A program made the position numbers and the translations under genes. Positions 54,731-64,000 of a stretch of 64,000 bases of DNA are shown here, in pieces. The number at the start of each line of letters is the position of its first letter. Position 1 is the stretch's first letter. This stretch comes from Rhynchonema sp. JSB1_4 (lineage: Eukaryota; Nematoda; Chromadorea; Monhysterida; Xyalidae). Under the pieces are notes generated by a model. That model worked only from the letters and a program-made list of their open reading frames with translations, searched no databases and was not told where the DNA came from. The stretch is from positions 60,915-124,914 of the forward strand of contig JASAMV010003044.1 in the NCBI GenBank assembly GCA_030248065.1, in the 5' to 3' direction.

Positions 54731-54857
54731 CAGTGCAGTTCCTGGTGGGGAGGGGAAATTAGTGTACGTCCCTACTTTTTCGGAGGGGAAATTGGTGTGC
54801 TAGCGTACCCTGGCCGGGGAAATTGGTGTACCTTTGGGGGCCCCAGGAACTACCCTG
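54731..54857. mobile_element. hAT-like MITE, 127 bp
   Basis: Ends CAGTGCAGTTCCTGG and CCAGGAACTACCCTG have target copies CTCCTTCA and CTCCTCCA (7 of 8) at 54,723 and 54,858. It is the shortest member of the AGTTCCTGG family here. Confidence 0.82.
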
Positions 54858-54931
54858 CTCCTCCACATGGAATAAAAAGAGAGCGTTGTGTAGTTAGTGC
54901 AGAGATCAGAGATCGGAAACGGGCCGGGTAC

Positions 54932-56075
54932 CGTATTCCCTAAAATAGAGCCCCCCCAAAAATAGAGCCCCCCAAAAATACAGCCCCCCCTAAAAGGGTT
55001 CAGTGAAAAAATAGAGCGCCCCCAAAAATACAGCCCCCCCCAACTTGGAATTCACCGCTTGGGGGTCGTAAAGTCAAGTTCTTGTATAAGACACCTTATG
55101 TACAACGTTTGTGGTTGAGTATATGATGACGTAGCCTTTTATGGAGGTCTGCACCTAAAAACACTCAATAATGACCAGTAACACCCTGACAGAACTCCAT
55201 TTTAGGGGTATTTTTTGGCACTCCTTAAATATACGGGACCTGGTAGAAAAATTGCCAAAGCCCGTCGAAATGCCGTAAAAACTTCTCCAGGGGTTTTCAG
55301 GGTCGCTGAAAGCGATTTTGGCATCTATTACAAGCCTAAGTTTAAGCCTAAGTGCCTAAAACACCTGACATGCCTGAAGCACCGCAAGACCGTGAAGAAC
55401 TGACTGGATTGGAAACGAAACTCTGGTCTTCGGACCACTTACCCTAACCCAACGGCCCTTTTCAGGGCCACCTCAAAGCAACCATGATATAAATCAGAAA
55501 AGCCTTTGAATTACAACAAAATAACTGCAATGCTCAACCGGCGACATTTCGAGTTGGGGTGGGGCGCAAGAGTTTCTTGCCAAATCAAGCACATGTTTTA
55601 CACGGCGTAGGCTGCAACGTTTTAGCACACTGCACTGCAATCTGTAAACCCATTGTGAATTCGCCAGCGCGTCCTTGTTTCAGTATGAAACACGCGCGCT
55701 AGGTGTGAGCTCTGTGCTCAGCCACGCACGCATCAGCTGCGGCACACCAGGCTGCTTGGCGGCCTTGCGGTGTTTTAGGCATGTTAGGTGTTTTAGGCAC
55801 TTAGGCTTAACCTTAGGCTTGTAATGGATGCCAAAATCGTTTTCAGCGGCCCTGAAAACCCCTGGAGCAGTTTTTACGCCATTTCCATGGGTTTTGGCAA
55901 TTTTTCTACCAGGTCCCGTATATTTAAGGAGTGCCTATTTTTTGGAACATTTTTTGAGATTTTGGGCAGCGAAAAAATAGAGCCCCCCCAAAAATAGAGC
56001 CCCCCCAAAAATACAGCCCCCCCTAAAAGGGGTCAGTGAAAAAATACAGCCCCCCTTGTATTTTAGGCTTTACGG
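54932..56075. mobile_element. TA-target foldback MITE, 1144 bp
   Basis: Ends CCGTATTCCCTAAAATAGAG and TTGTATTTTAGGCTTTACGG are flanked by TA at 54,930 and 56,076. Inside, arms from about 55,210 and about 55,750 pair over roughly 180 bases (GGCACTCCTTAAATATACGG with its inverse; ACCTGGTAGAAAAATTGCC with its inverse). It is inserted in GGGCCGGGTAAA-type repeat sequence. Confidence 0.82.
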
Positions 56076-56550
56076 TAAACGGGCCGGGTAAAGTCGACCC
56101 GGGGGCCGGGTAAAGTCGACCCGGCCCGGCCCGGTCGGCGAAAAGTCCGGCCCGGCCCGGCCCGGCCCGGCCCGGCCCGGTGGAGGGCTGCAGGTCGGCC
56201 CGGCCCAGTCAGCCAATTTTCAAGGGCCGAAAACTGAAAAAGTCCAAAAAGCTGAAAAAAATTCAAAAATTTTCTGCAGAATACTTGTTTTCACTGGTGC
56301 AGCTGCGGGGAACAGAGATCGGAAACGAGCCGGCCCGGCCCGCGCCGGGCCGGGCCGCGATTTTGGACTTGGTCGACCGGGCCGGGCCGGGCCGAGCAGC
56401 CCGGCCCGGTATGCCTAAATTCGAACGAAATTACCACTTTTTGAACCAAAATTTTCAAAATTTTTGCGCTTCGCGCAATAACATTTCCTAGTTCTTGATC
56501 TTTTCAGTCATCGTTTTGAAGAAAGAAGCAGCGATGTACCTAGCTACCCA
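56076..56550. repeat. CCGGCCCGG-rich repeat remnants (CAGAGATCGGAAACGGGCC family)
   Basis: Dense CCCGG/GGGCC words with two CAGAGATCGGAAAC termini (about 54,908 and about 56,314). An inverse copy lies at 57,185-57,336, ending GTTTCCGATCTCTG. Complete elements with target duplications could not be delimited. Confidence 0.55.
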
Positions 56551-56603
56551 TACCCAGGCCTTTGCTGAATCAACCCACTGTACCACCAAAAAAGCCTGCC
56601 GTC

Positions 56604-56910
56604 CAGAGGTGGGAATCGGGCCGGGTTACCTCGGCCCGGCCCGACGAGGTCCGGGGGTCGGCTCGGCCCGGCCCGATTTTTTCGGCCCGACTTTTTCTGA
56701 TGATATTTTGAAGCAATTTTTTGGTGCAAAAATTACTGTTTTTTGGTTTAAAAATACCTGATAATCATGGAAGTCGGTACTTATTTGCAGAATCGCGAGA
56801 AATTTTGGCAAATTTAGCCTAAAAAATCACGATTTTTTATTGAAATTCGATGATGTCGGGCCTTTTCGGGCCGGCCACCCCGGCCCGGCCCGGCCCGATT
56901 CCCACCTCTG
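56604..56910. mobile_element. hAT-like MITE, 307 bp
   Basis: Ends CAGAGGTGGGAATCGGGCC and GATTCCCACCTCTG have the perfect 8-bp duplication CTGCCGTC at 56,596-56,603 and 56,911-56,918. A right end of this family is also at about 925-952. Confidence 0.9.
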
Positions 56911-56989
56911 CTGCCGTCAATCAACCTTACCTACTGTACCGACCGGTCGAGCTAGAGGGGGGTCATCCGGGAACAAAATTTTTATGTAT

Positions 56990-57500
56990 ACATATTGATG
57001 AGAATGTACTCTTAAGCGCTAATTTCGCGCGTCACGCGCGATTTTTCGCCTGTATGGAGTGAAAAATACAGATTTTAAACCATTTTGAGCCAAAAATTAT
57101 ACCTACTACTGTAACAGCCGGGGCGGCGACTTACGTACTGCATCAGGATGGCGCGTCAATCTACCTACTGTACCTACCCCTCCCCCCAGCTGCAGCTGAC
57201 CGGGCCGGGCCGACCTCAAGCCAAAACGGGCCGGGCCGGGCCGACCTGCAGCCCTCCACCGGGCCGGGCCGGGCCGGACTTTTCGCCGACCGGGCCGGGC
57301 CGACTTTACCCGGCCCGTTTCCGATCTCTGGCGGGGAAGGTAGGTAGATTGACGCGCCATCCTGTGATGCAATACGCAAGTCGCCGCCCCGGCTGGTACA
57401 GTTGTAGGTATAATTTTTGGCTCAAAATGGTTTAAAATGGGTATTTTTCACTCCATACAGGCGAAAAATCGCGCATGACGCGCGAAATTAGCGCTTAAGA
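56990..57500. repeat. Palindromic repeat arms around a CCGGGCC insert
   Basis: Sequence from about 57,003 (CTCTTAAGCGCTAATTTCGC, TTTTTCGCCTGTATGGAGTG) is repeated in reverse at 57,440-57,500. The arms GGATGGCGCGTCAATCTACC and its inverse flank a CAGAGATCGG-family insert at about 57,185-57,336. It is probably one foldback element split by later insertions, continuing after 60,043. Confidence 0.6.
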
Positions 57501-58063
57501 GCAGTGTAGTTCCTGGGGGGAGGGGGCCCCCCTCGGGTACGTCTGTTCCCCCTCCATGGTACGCCTGCCCCACTGTTCCCCCTCCGGCGGGTACTGTGCT
57601 CCCCCCATTTTTACCGAAAATAGGCAAATTTTGGCCTAAAATAGGAATTTTTAGGCATAAAATGAGTGATTTTTAGGTTAATGCAGTGTTGGAGGTGGGG
57701 GTTTGGGGGGGGGGGGTAGCCCCCCAGTACAGTAGGTATTCCCCTCGCCTGGTACAGTAGGTATCCCCCCCGATGTTGGGCATGGTACAGTCGGTATCCC
57801 CCCGATTTTCACCCCGGTACAGTAGGTATCCCCCCGATTTTGCCCCAAAAGTGCCAATTTTTGACCAAAATGGCCAAAATTAGTGCAAAATCAGTGGTTT
57901 TTACCTCAAATTACCCGAAATTCACGCGCTACGCGCGCAAATACTACGTTTTCACACGATTGCACACATAATAAACACATAAAAAATTTTCACCCCAAAA
58001 CCTAACCCCCCCAAACCTCCCCGGCTCCCCTAGGTACATAACCCCCCAGGCCATCGGCTCTGG

Positions 58064-58521
58064 CAGTGCTGTGGCTGGGGGGGGGGGGGGGGGGGGGGGC
58101 CCGGGTCACCCCCAATGGTACCCTACCCGCCCCGGCCTGGTACGCTACCCCCTACCCGCCCCGCTCTTGTACGCTACCCCCCTACCCGCCCCGCTCTTGT
58201 ACCCTACCCTACCCGCCCCGATTTTTACCCCCAAAATGCCCATTTTTCGGTCAAAAATGCCCAAATTTCGACCGAAAACCCTAAAAAGTGCAAAAAATCT
58301 CGCGCTGCGCGCGATATATGCACTTTTTAGTACATAAAAACAGGCACCCGAAAAAACTTGTGTTGTACCCTACCCGCCCCGAAAAATCCCCTCCCCCCCC
58401 CCCCCCCCCCAAACCGGATTTCCCCCCCCCCCCCAAAATCCCAGGTACACTACCCCCCTACCCGCCCCAATTTTTTCCACCTATGTACCCTACCCGCCCC
58501 GCAAAAGTAGCCACAGCACTG
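58064..58521. mobile_element. hAT-like MITE of the CAGTGCTGTGGCTGG family
   Basis: Ends CAGTGCTGTGGCTGGGG and AGCCACAGCACTG have the perfect duplication GGCTCTGG at 58,056-58,063 and 58,522-58,529. It is related to the element in TIGAR intron 2. It contains CTACCCGCCCCG repeats and a GCGCTGCGCGC hairpin. Confidence 0.9.
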
Positions 58522-58592
58522 GGCTCTGGTACAGTAGGTATCCCCCTGGCCCCCTCTCCGAGCGCGGTACAGTGGGTATCCCCCCTCCAGAG

Positions 58593-58965
58593 CAGTGGCG
58601 TCGTTGGGAAATCAAAAAGTCAGGATACCGGATACCCAAAATCCAAAATTTTCGGATACCGGATACCCAAATGAAAAATCTGGATACCAGGGGGGTTGCT
58701 TTGAATAAAAATCGGAGACCAAGGGGGGGGTCATTAAAGCATGAGAGGAAAAGAAGGAAAACGGGTGAGCGCGAAAGAAAAGGGGGGGGCGCCGCCGCGC
58801 GAGGGGGGGAAATGGACGATTTTTACGGTTTTCGGAAAAATTTTAGAGTAGGATACCCTTCGACAAAAAGTCAGGATACCGGATACCCCTGGGTGAAAAA
58901 ATCAAGATACCGGATACCGGATGCTAGGGGGGGTAACCCCCCTTCCCCCCCCAACGACACCACTG
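58593..58965. mobile_element. hAT-like MITE of the CAGTGGCGTCGTTGGG family
   Basis: Ends CAGTGGCGTCGTTGGG and CCCAACGACACCACTG have the perfect duplication CTCCAGAG at 58,585-58,592 and 58,966-58,973. The body repeats GATACCGGATACCC. It is a separate family from its hosts. Confidence 0.9.
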
Positions 58966-58973
58966 CTCCAGAG

Positions 58974-59397
58974 GAGGGGCGGGGGCACCTTTGGGGGGGG
59001 GGGTGGGGAGGAAGGGGGGAAGGGGGGGGGGGGGTGGGGGGGGGGGGGGGGGGGTTTTTGGGTGGGGGTGTAGGGGGGGGGGGGGGGGGGGGGGCGGGGG
59101 GGGTAGGTAGGGTATATAGCGTTCGCCCCCCGCTTTTTCTCTAAGTAAATATACAGCCCACACAGCGCGCTCATCTCGACTTTCCAGGCATTTTGGACGT
59201 TTTTCGGTCTAAGGCGGACCTACATAAATTCACATAGGGGGGTGGTAAAAATCGGGGCGGGTAGGGTACCAGGGCGGGGCGGGTAGGGGGGTAGGGTACA
59301 AGAGCGGGGCGGGTAGGGGGGTAGCGTACCAGGCCGGGGCGGGTAGGGGTACCATGGGGGGGGACCCCCCACCCCCCCCCCCCCAGCCACAGCACTG
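58974..59397. mobile_element. Left-deleted hAT-like MITE (CAGTGCTGTGGCTGG family)
   Basis: The right end CCCCAGCCACAGCACTG is followed by CTCCAGAG at 59,398-59,405, a third copy of that target. The matching left terminus should follow 58,973 but is replaced by long G runs, suggesting deletion or assembly collapse. Confidence 0.65.
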
Positions 59398-59552
59398 CTC
59401 CAGAGTACCTCCAACACTGGGTTAATGTCGTCAAAAATCGCCAAAATACCTTTTTTATTGAGATTTTTTTCCTAAAATGGGCAAAAATGAGCCAAATTTT
59501 CGACCTCAAAAAATGACTTTTCTCCAAATTTGGGTCCTCCCCCCCTTCCGGG

Positions 59553-59934
59553 CAATGGTGCAGCTGGGGGGGGAGTGGGGGGGTCCCCCCCTAGGTACAG
59601 TAGGTAGGTTGCCGCCCCTCCCCTGGTACAGTAGGTAGGTTGCCGCCCCACCTAACTTTTCACCCAAAACATTCATTTTTGGCTTAAAATTGCATAAAAT
59701 TAGCATATTTGACTGCAAATAGGCGAAAAATCGCGCGCTGCGCGCGAAATTAGTGTTTTAGGCCACATTTTCTTCAGTATTTAGACATAAAAAATTTCGG
59801 TTTCCAGATGCCCCCCCCCCCCCAAGTGGTACGACCCCCCCCCCCCTAGCTCGGCTGGTACAGCAGGTAGGTTGCCGCCCCGCATTTTGGGTGGTACAGT
59901 AGGTTGCCGCCCCGCCTGGGTAGCTACACCACTG
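59553..59934. mobile_element. hAT-like MITE, 382 bp
   Basis: Ends CAATGGTGCAGCTGGGG and CCTGGGTAGCTACACCACTG have the perfect duplication CTTCCGGG at 59,545-59,552 and 59,935-59,942. It contains the GCGCGCTGCGCGC hairpin near 59,730. Confidence 0.88.
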
Positions 59935-60043
59935 CTTCCGGGTCCCTCCCCCCTTCCCCCCAGGTGGGTACGTCTGTTCCCCCTCCGAAAAAAGGGGGTA
60001 CCGCCTGTTCCCCCTCCGGACCAGGAACTACACTGCTTAAGAG

Positions 60044-60396
60044 TACATTCTTATCAATATGTATCATAAAAATTTTGTTCCCGGATGACCCCCCTAGCTC
60101 GGCTGGTCGGTACAGTAGGTAGGTTGATTGCAGGCAGGCTTTTTTGGTGGTGCAGTGGGTTGATTGCAAAGGCCTACCCGGCCCGGCCCGTGTACCGATT
60201 TGGGTCCCGCACTACACTGATTTGGGTCCCGCAAAAAATCTGCATATACTCTGCGCGAGGCGCGATTTTTTGGAGATTTTTGGTCCAAAACGGTGGTTTT
60301 GGCTTAAAATTTGAGCAATTCGGGCCGGGTTGGACCGGCATGGCTCGGCCCGAGCCAAAAATTCCAAATCTCTCTAACCCTACTGTGCACGTGCAC
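60044..60396. repeat. Continuation of the outer palindrome and CCGGG repeats
   Basis: Bases 60,044-60,170 mirror 56,550-57,003 (for example GGTAGGTTGATTGCAGGCAG). Then come GGCCCGG words and a direct repeat of GATTTGGGTCCCGCA. No gene is seen. Confidence 0.5.
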
Positions 60397-60789
60397 CAGT
60401 GTAGTGGCAGGCCCATGTGTTGGGAGGTAACAGGTAAGTATGATGCGGGGTTGTGGGACCGGAAGCGTGAGACGTATGATTTTGGTCACCCAAAAAGTAG
60501 AAAAACACCGTTTTTGTGATACAATTTTGGCCAAAAATTGAGGCAAAATAGTACTTTTTCAAAATTTTCGCCGAAAATCGCCTAAAAATAGGTATTATGG
60601 GTGGGGCGCGATTGTTGGGAAAACAAGGTCAAAAAACACCGATTTTTGCCTTAAAAAGGTATAAAATTGCTTGTGAGAGGTATGATTTGGAGTTGTGAGA
60701 GGTAAGTACTCAACCCCCCAACCCCCTCGGGTTTTGTGGTAGGTAAGTACTGAGAGGGGGTAACCCCCCAACCCCCTGCCTCTACCATG
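60397..60789. mobile_element. hAT-like MITE, 393 bp, uninterrupted copy of the element at 2651
   Basis: Ends CAGTGTAGTGGCAGG and CCTGCCTCTACCATG have the perfect duplication ACGTGCAC at 60,389-60,396 and 60,790-60,797. It serves as the empty-site reference for the TA-target insertion at 2957. Confidence 0.88.
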
Positions 60790-60888
60790 ACGTGCACGAT
60801 ATGCTCTTGATCTCGCTTCAGATGAAAACGGACGCTACACCTTGGTTCGCCTCGTCCACCGCGGTATACCTATGCTCTTATGACTGAC

Positions 60889-61352
60889 CAGTGTTGGAGG
60901 TGGGGGGGGGGGGTTTGGGGGTAGCCCCCCAGTACAGTAGGTATCCCCCTCGCCTGGTACAGTAGGTATCCCCCCGATGGTTGGCATGGTACAGTAGGTA
61001 TCCCCCGATTTTCACCCCGGTACAGTAGATATCCCCCATTCTGCCTCAAAAGTGCCAATTTTTGACCAAAATGGCCAAAATTAGTGTGAAATCAGCGGTT
61101 TTTACCTCAAATTACCCCAAATTCGCGCGCTACTACGTTTTCACACGATTCCACACATAATAAACACATTAAAAATTTTCACCCCTAACCTAACCCCCCC
61201 AACCCCCCAAACCCCCCTGGGTACATAACCCACCCCCAGGCCATCGGCTTTGGTACAGTAGGTATCCCCCTCTCCGAGCGCGGTGCAGTAGGTATCCCCC
61301 TCTCCGAGCGCGGTACAGTAGGTATCCCCCCTCCAGAGTACCTCCAACACTG
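60889..61352. mobile_element. hAT-like MITE, 464 bp, uninterrupted CAGTGTTGGAGG copy
   Basis: Ends CAGTGTTGGAGGT and ACCTCCAACACTG have the perfect duplication TGACTGAC at 60,881-60,888 and 61,353-61,360. It contains tandem GGTACAGTAGGTATCCCCC units. Confidence 0.92.
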
Positions 61353-61466
61353 TGACTGACGATTGCAGCAGCCATGACAGTCTGCCAATCTCGAATTTAC
61401 AGTGGAGCAATATTGCTGGCGAATGTGAACTTGAACAAACCGTGTTGCAGCAGCAATGCGCTTATC

Positions 61467-62393
61467 ATGCAGAGGCTGTTTTCTGCTCGCTCGAGCCGAG
61501 GAACTGTTGGTCGAACGAAGCCAGGTGTCATTTTTGAAATTGTAAATTTGACAAGAACGTCGTGCGTCACGGAAGCGGGATTATTTCTTTGTTCTTATCA
61601 AGGCTTTGCTATCTTTCAGGACCTGCTCCGATTCCGGCGATCCGAAATGAAGGTCGTGAAATTCGGCCTATCACTCGGCCGGGAAAGCCGCCACCAGCCA
61701 GATTTAGCCTGAAAAGCATCAAGGAATTCATCCACAGAAAATTCAGGTTGGCTTGATTCAAAAACAACAACCATTGGCGAATCTGTTGCTCCTGAGGAAT
61801 CTTTTTTAATGAAGAATCACTATTTATTTCAGATACTGCGCTTACCAGTACCCAAAACTGACGTTATCGAGTCTGGGCATTGCCAGTCTGCTCATAATGT
61901 TCTCGCCAATAATCAAGAACAACATCATCTACCACTTTTTCATGACCGAAGAGGAACAACAAACGGCCATGTTCGATCGTACAATGTTGATCAAGGAGAG
62001 ACTCAGGGGTGGGTTGTTTTTTTTGTTTAGCATACGGGATTTATTAATATTTGTGGCCGCAGTATGATTCTGGCACCATCATGTAGTCATTGGATGACAA
62101 TCATATCGATGTGATCAGTTATCGCGACCCGAACCTTTGCCCTGTTCATTTAACTCACCGGCTGCGGGAATGAGCCGGATGCTAAATTAGCCCAAACTCA
62201 AAGTGTCCCAATTTACCGTTTTCTATGGAAGCGAAATCTGGTCTTTGATGCTCGAATACGAAAACATTCAGGCACGAATCTGGCGATCCCCTTTTCGGAC
62301 CGACGTATGGACCTGCATTTTGGGGCCGAGCCGACTGCAGAACAGATGCGCCGGTTCTATGGCGTCGGCCCGGACATCAAACGAGACGAATAA
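61467..62393 (+). CDS. Small single-pass membrane protein with a mitochondrial-type N terminus
   Basis: Four exons: 61467-61524, 61620-61746, 61833-62008 and 62272-62393. They give 483 nt and 160 residues, in phase. The start MQRLFSARSSRGTVGRTKPG is Arg/Ser-rich without acids, as in matrix presequences. A Pro-rich stretch follows, then KSIKEFIHRKFR, one membrane segment (LTLSSLGIASLLIMFSPI) and a charged helix (FFMTEEEQQTAMFDRTMLIK). The tail is SDRRMDLHFGAEPTAEQMRR and ends KRDE. The last exon is uncertain. An acceptor at 62,063 would give ERLRV and stop, and one near 62,188 would lengthen it. I do not recognise the family; an inner-membrane accessory or assembly factor is a guess. Confidence 0.65.
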
Positions 62394-64000
62394 TAGACAA
62401 ACACTTCTCCTGCCTTGTTTGTGTATCTAGTCGCTCTTCCAGTTTTCAATTTTGAGAAATTCCGTGCCAGGATTTTAATACTGACGTCCTATCGCATCCG
62501 CTCCTGCTCGTGAAGAAATATAAGATTTTATTCTCAAATCTGTGTGTGGAGCCTTTATGAAAAATTTGCATTATACACAATGTGAGACAATAAAAAGAGA
62601 TACTGAAAACCGTTATAAAAATGGATTTCTCTGACAAAACGCACGATTATACATAAAGCTCCACTGTTCTTTGTAGAATTATTTTTACATAAATTTCTCG
62701 CACATGGTATGATACAAAAGATTAATTGCAAACGGCATGAAAATTAACGCACAACACGAACACGAATATTTGTAAAAAGCAAGCAAAATTTCAGAAAAAT
62801 TCACAATTTTCATCACCAAAATATGTAGCAGACCGGTTAGATCAGGACCACAAAGCAACAGAAAATTTAAAAAACAGAAACCGCACAGGCAATCACCGAG
62901 ACAAAAAAAGCAAGAAAGTGAAATATGTGAAGAAGTTCAGCAATCTTTCAGGTATTGATACAGTACACTTTTTCGCAGGCAGACAAATCACTCAACAAAA
63001 TAGAAACTGTACATCGGTGGACGGTGATATCAACCTTCATAAGATTATAAAAAAGCGATCTCGTTTGCAGATATACTGATGAGATTTGCTGATCATAGCA
63101 TGTCAACGTTCATGCTGATCGCAACGAATAAAACTCGCAATTTATTGAAAAAGGTCACATGACCAAGGCGAATCGAAATCACCAATAACGTAACAGCAGT
63201 GGGTCTGGCCCGTTTCGGCCCACGTTTGACACCGTTACACCTTTAAAACTATACCTACTGTGCCCGTGTTGATTGCGTAGCTCAACAATCGAGACAAAAA
63301 CGATAGCAAAATTATGAGAAATCAGTATATAAATATGTAAACAATCGCGCAAAAATATTTAGATACCGCATAACAGATTCGTCTGGGGGCAAGCTGGGTT
63401 CCAGGGGACGGAAATACATAACACACAGTGTTGCTGGCTAGAATAAGATGACAGGCAAAACGATATTACGCAAAATGATATGCAATATGTAGACTGACAT
63501 ATAATTTACAGAACGTAATAACAATTTTCGAAAAAGGAACAATATACTCACGAAAACACAGGCCACAACCGTGGAATCAGCGATAACGTACCGAATTATG
63601 GAAGTCATACTAGGCTAGAAAAATGACGAGCATGCTTCGAAACTGAATTTCGAAAACAGAACAATCAAAACGACCACAAATCTGGCTAACAATGTAGCAC
63701 GAAAATCTGACAAAAGTAATTCCGCAAGTCTCAAGGAATAAATGAAAAATAAATGAACCCCCTTTGGATAGCAGAACCAGAAACAAGTCGCAACTGAAAT
63801 CCATTCACACTTCAATCAATTTTATATAAAGGAGCTAAGCTTGTCAAAAATTTACAATATTTTAGGTCATTTCAGCGAACGAGCTAACCGTTTGGCTCAG
63901 AAATCTAAAACACGGACGGAGCTAAATGACAGACAACAAAAAATTTCACAAAGAGCAAATTGATCCGCCGTTGAGTCGGCCAGCAAGCAAATCAACGGAC
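62394..64000. other. AT-rich spacer, no gene seen
   Basis: Contains AATAAAA near 62,588, a possible polyadenylation site for the preceding gene. The remainder to the window edge is A-rich on the plus strand, with short frames on the minus strand that lack family features or splice signals. No repeat ends were found. Confidence 0.45.

Larger units (their letters stand above)
57684..59419. mobile_element. hAT-like MITE of the CAGTGTTGGAGG family, with insertions
   Basis: Ends CAGTGTTGGAGGT and ACCTCCAACACTG have the perfect duplication GGTTAATG at 57,676-57,683 and 59,420-59,427. The uninterrupted relative is at 60,889-61,352. Confidence 0.9.
57502..60035. mobile_element. Outer hAT-like MITE with three nested relatives
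   Basis: Ends CAGTGTAGTTCCTGGGG and CCAGGAACTACACTG have the perfect 8-bp duplication CTTAAGAG at 57,494-57,501 and 60,036-60,043. It is the same family as 1755-1973. It has been enlarged by the insertions at 57,684 and 59,553 and those inside them. Confidence 0.9.

Noticed and set aside
58572..59144. A 190-codon ORF ending in a Gly-rich run
   Set aside because: It lies across MITE insertions and a long G homopolymer. The Gly codons are just GGG runs.

Overview
This window is nuclear DNA from a multicellular animal. Genes are split by many short introns that end mostly in TTTCAG or TTGCAG. The genes are metazoan families (TIGAR, hydroxylysine kinase, PAP2-related phosphatase, SLC22 transporters, the proteasome receptor Rpn13, secreted PAN/apple proteins). 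The rest is dense with non-autonomous DNA transposons. A nematode or other ecdysozoan is my best guess, from intron size, the PAN-domain secreted proteins and a tightly spaced gene pair. The species cannot be fixed from the sequence.

Layout. 1-5.4 kb: retrotransposon fragments followed by a stack of nested MITEs. 5.8-11.8 kb (+): TIGAR-like phosphatase (7 exons), an unrecognised 127-aa protein (4 exons) and, 31 bp later, hydroxylysine kinase (7 exons). 12.9-14.4 kb (+): secreted PAN-domain protein (6 exons). 16.1-17.4 kb (+): three exons of an unrecognised gene. 20.2-22.7 kb (+): PAP2-family protein with its catalytic histidines replaced (9 exons). 24.0-27.7 kb: three-layer transposon nest. 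30.7-35.0 and 41.3-46.5 kb (+): tandem SLC22-type transporter paralogs with 11 matching introns each, separated by a broken CR1/Jockey-like retrotransposon (37.7-40.3 kb). 47.0-48.8 kb (-): Rpn13/ADRM1-like gene. 49.2-50.4 kb: 155-bp satellite. 50.6-51.3 kb: foldback around a tRNA-like sequence. 51.4-53.4 kb (+): part of a second PAN-domain gene. 54.3-61.4 kb: MITE graveyard. 61.5-62.4 kb (+): small membrane protein with a mitochondrial-type N terminus. The last 1.6 kb is AT-rich with no gene seen.

I rebuilt the gene models by eye from reading frame, splice sites and intron phase. Every complete model closes in frame. Transposon ends are supported by terminal inverted repeats plus target-site duplications (8 bp for hAT-like, TA for a second group, TTAA for one element), and in several cases by an uninterrupted copy elsewhere in the window. 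The most striking unexplained signals are a nine-base word (GATGTTTCA) enriched in the gene-bearing parts and used at several 3' splice sites, the high share of introns with T at donor position +3, and a short GCGCG hairpin found inside several otherwise different MITE families.
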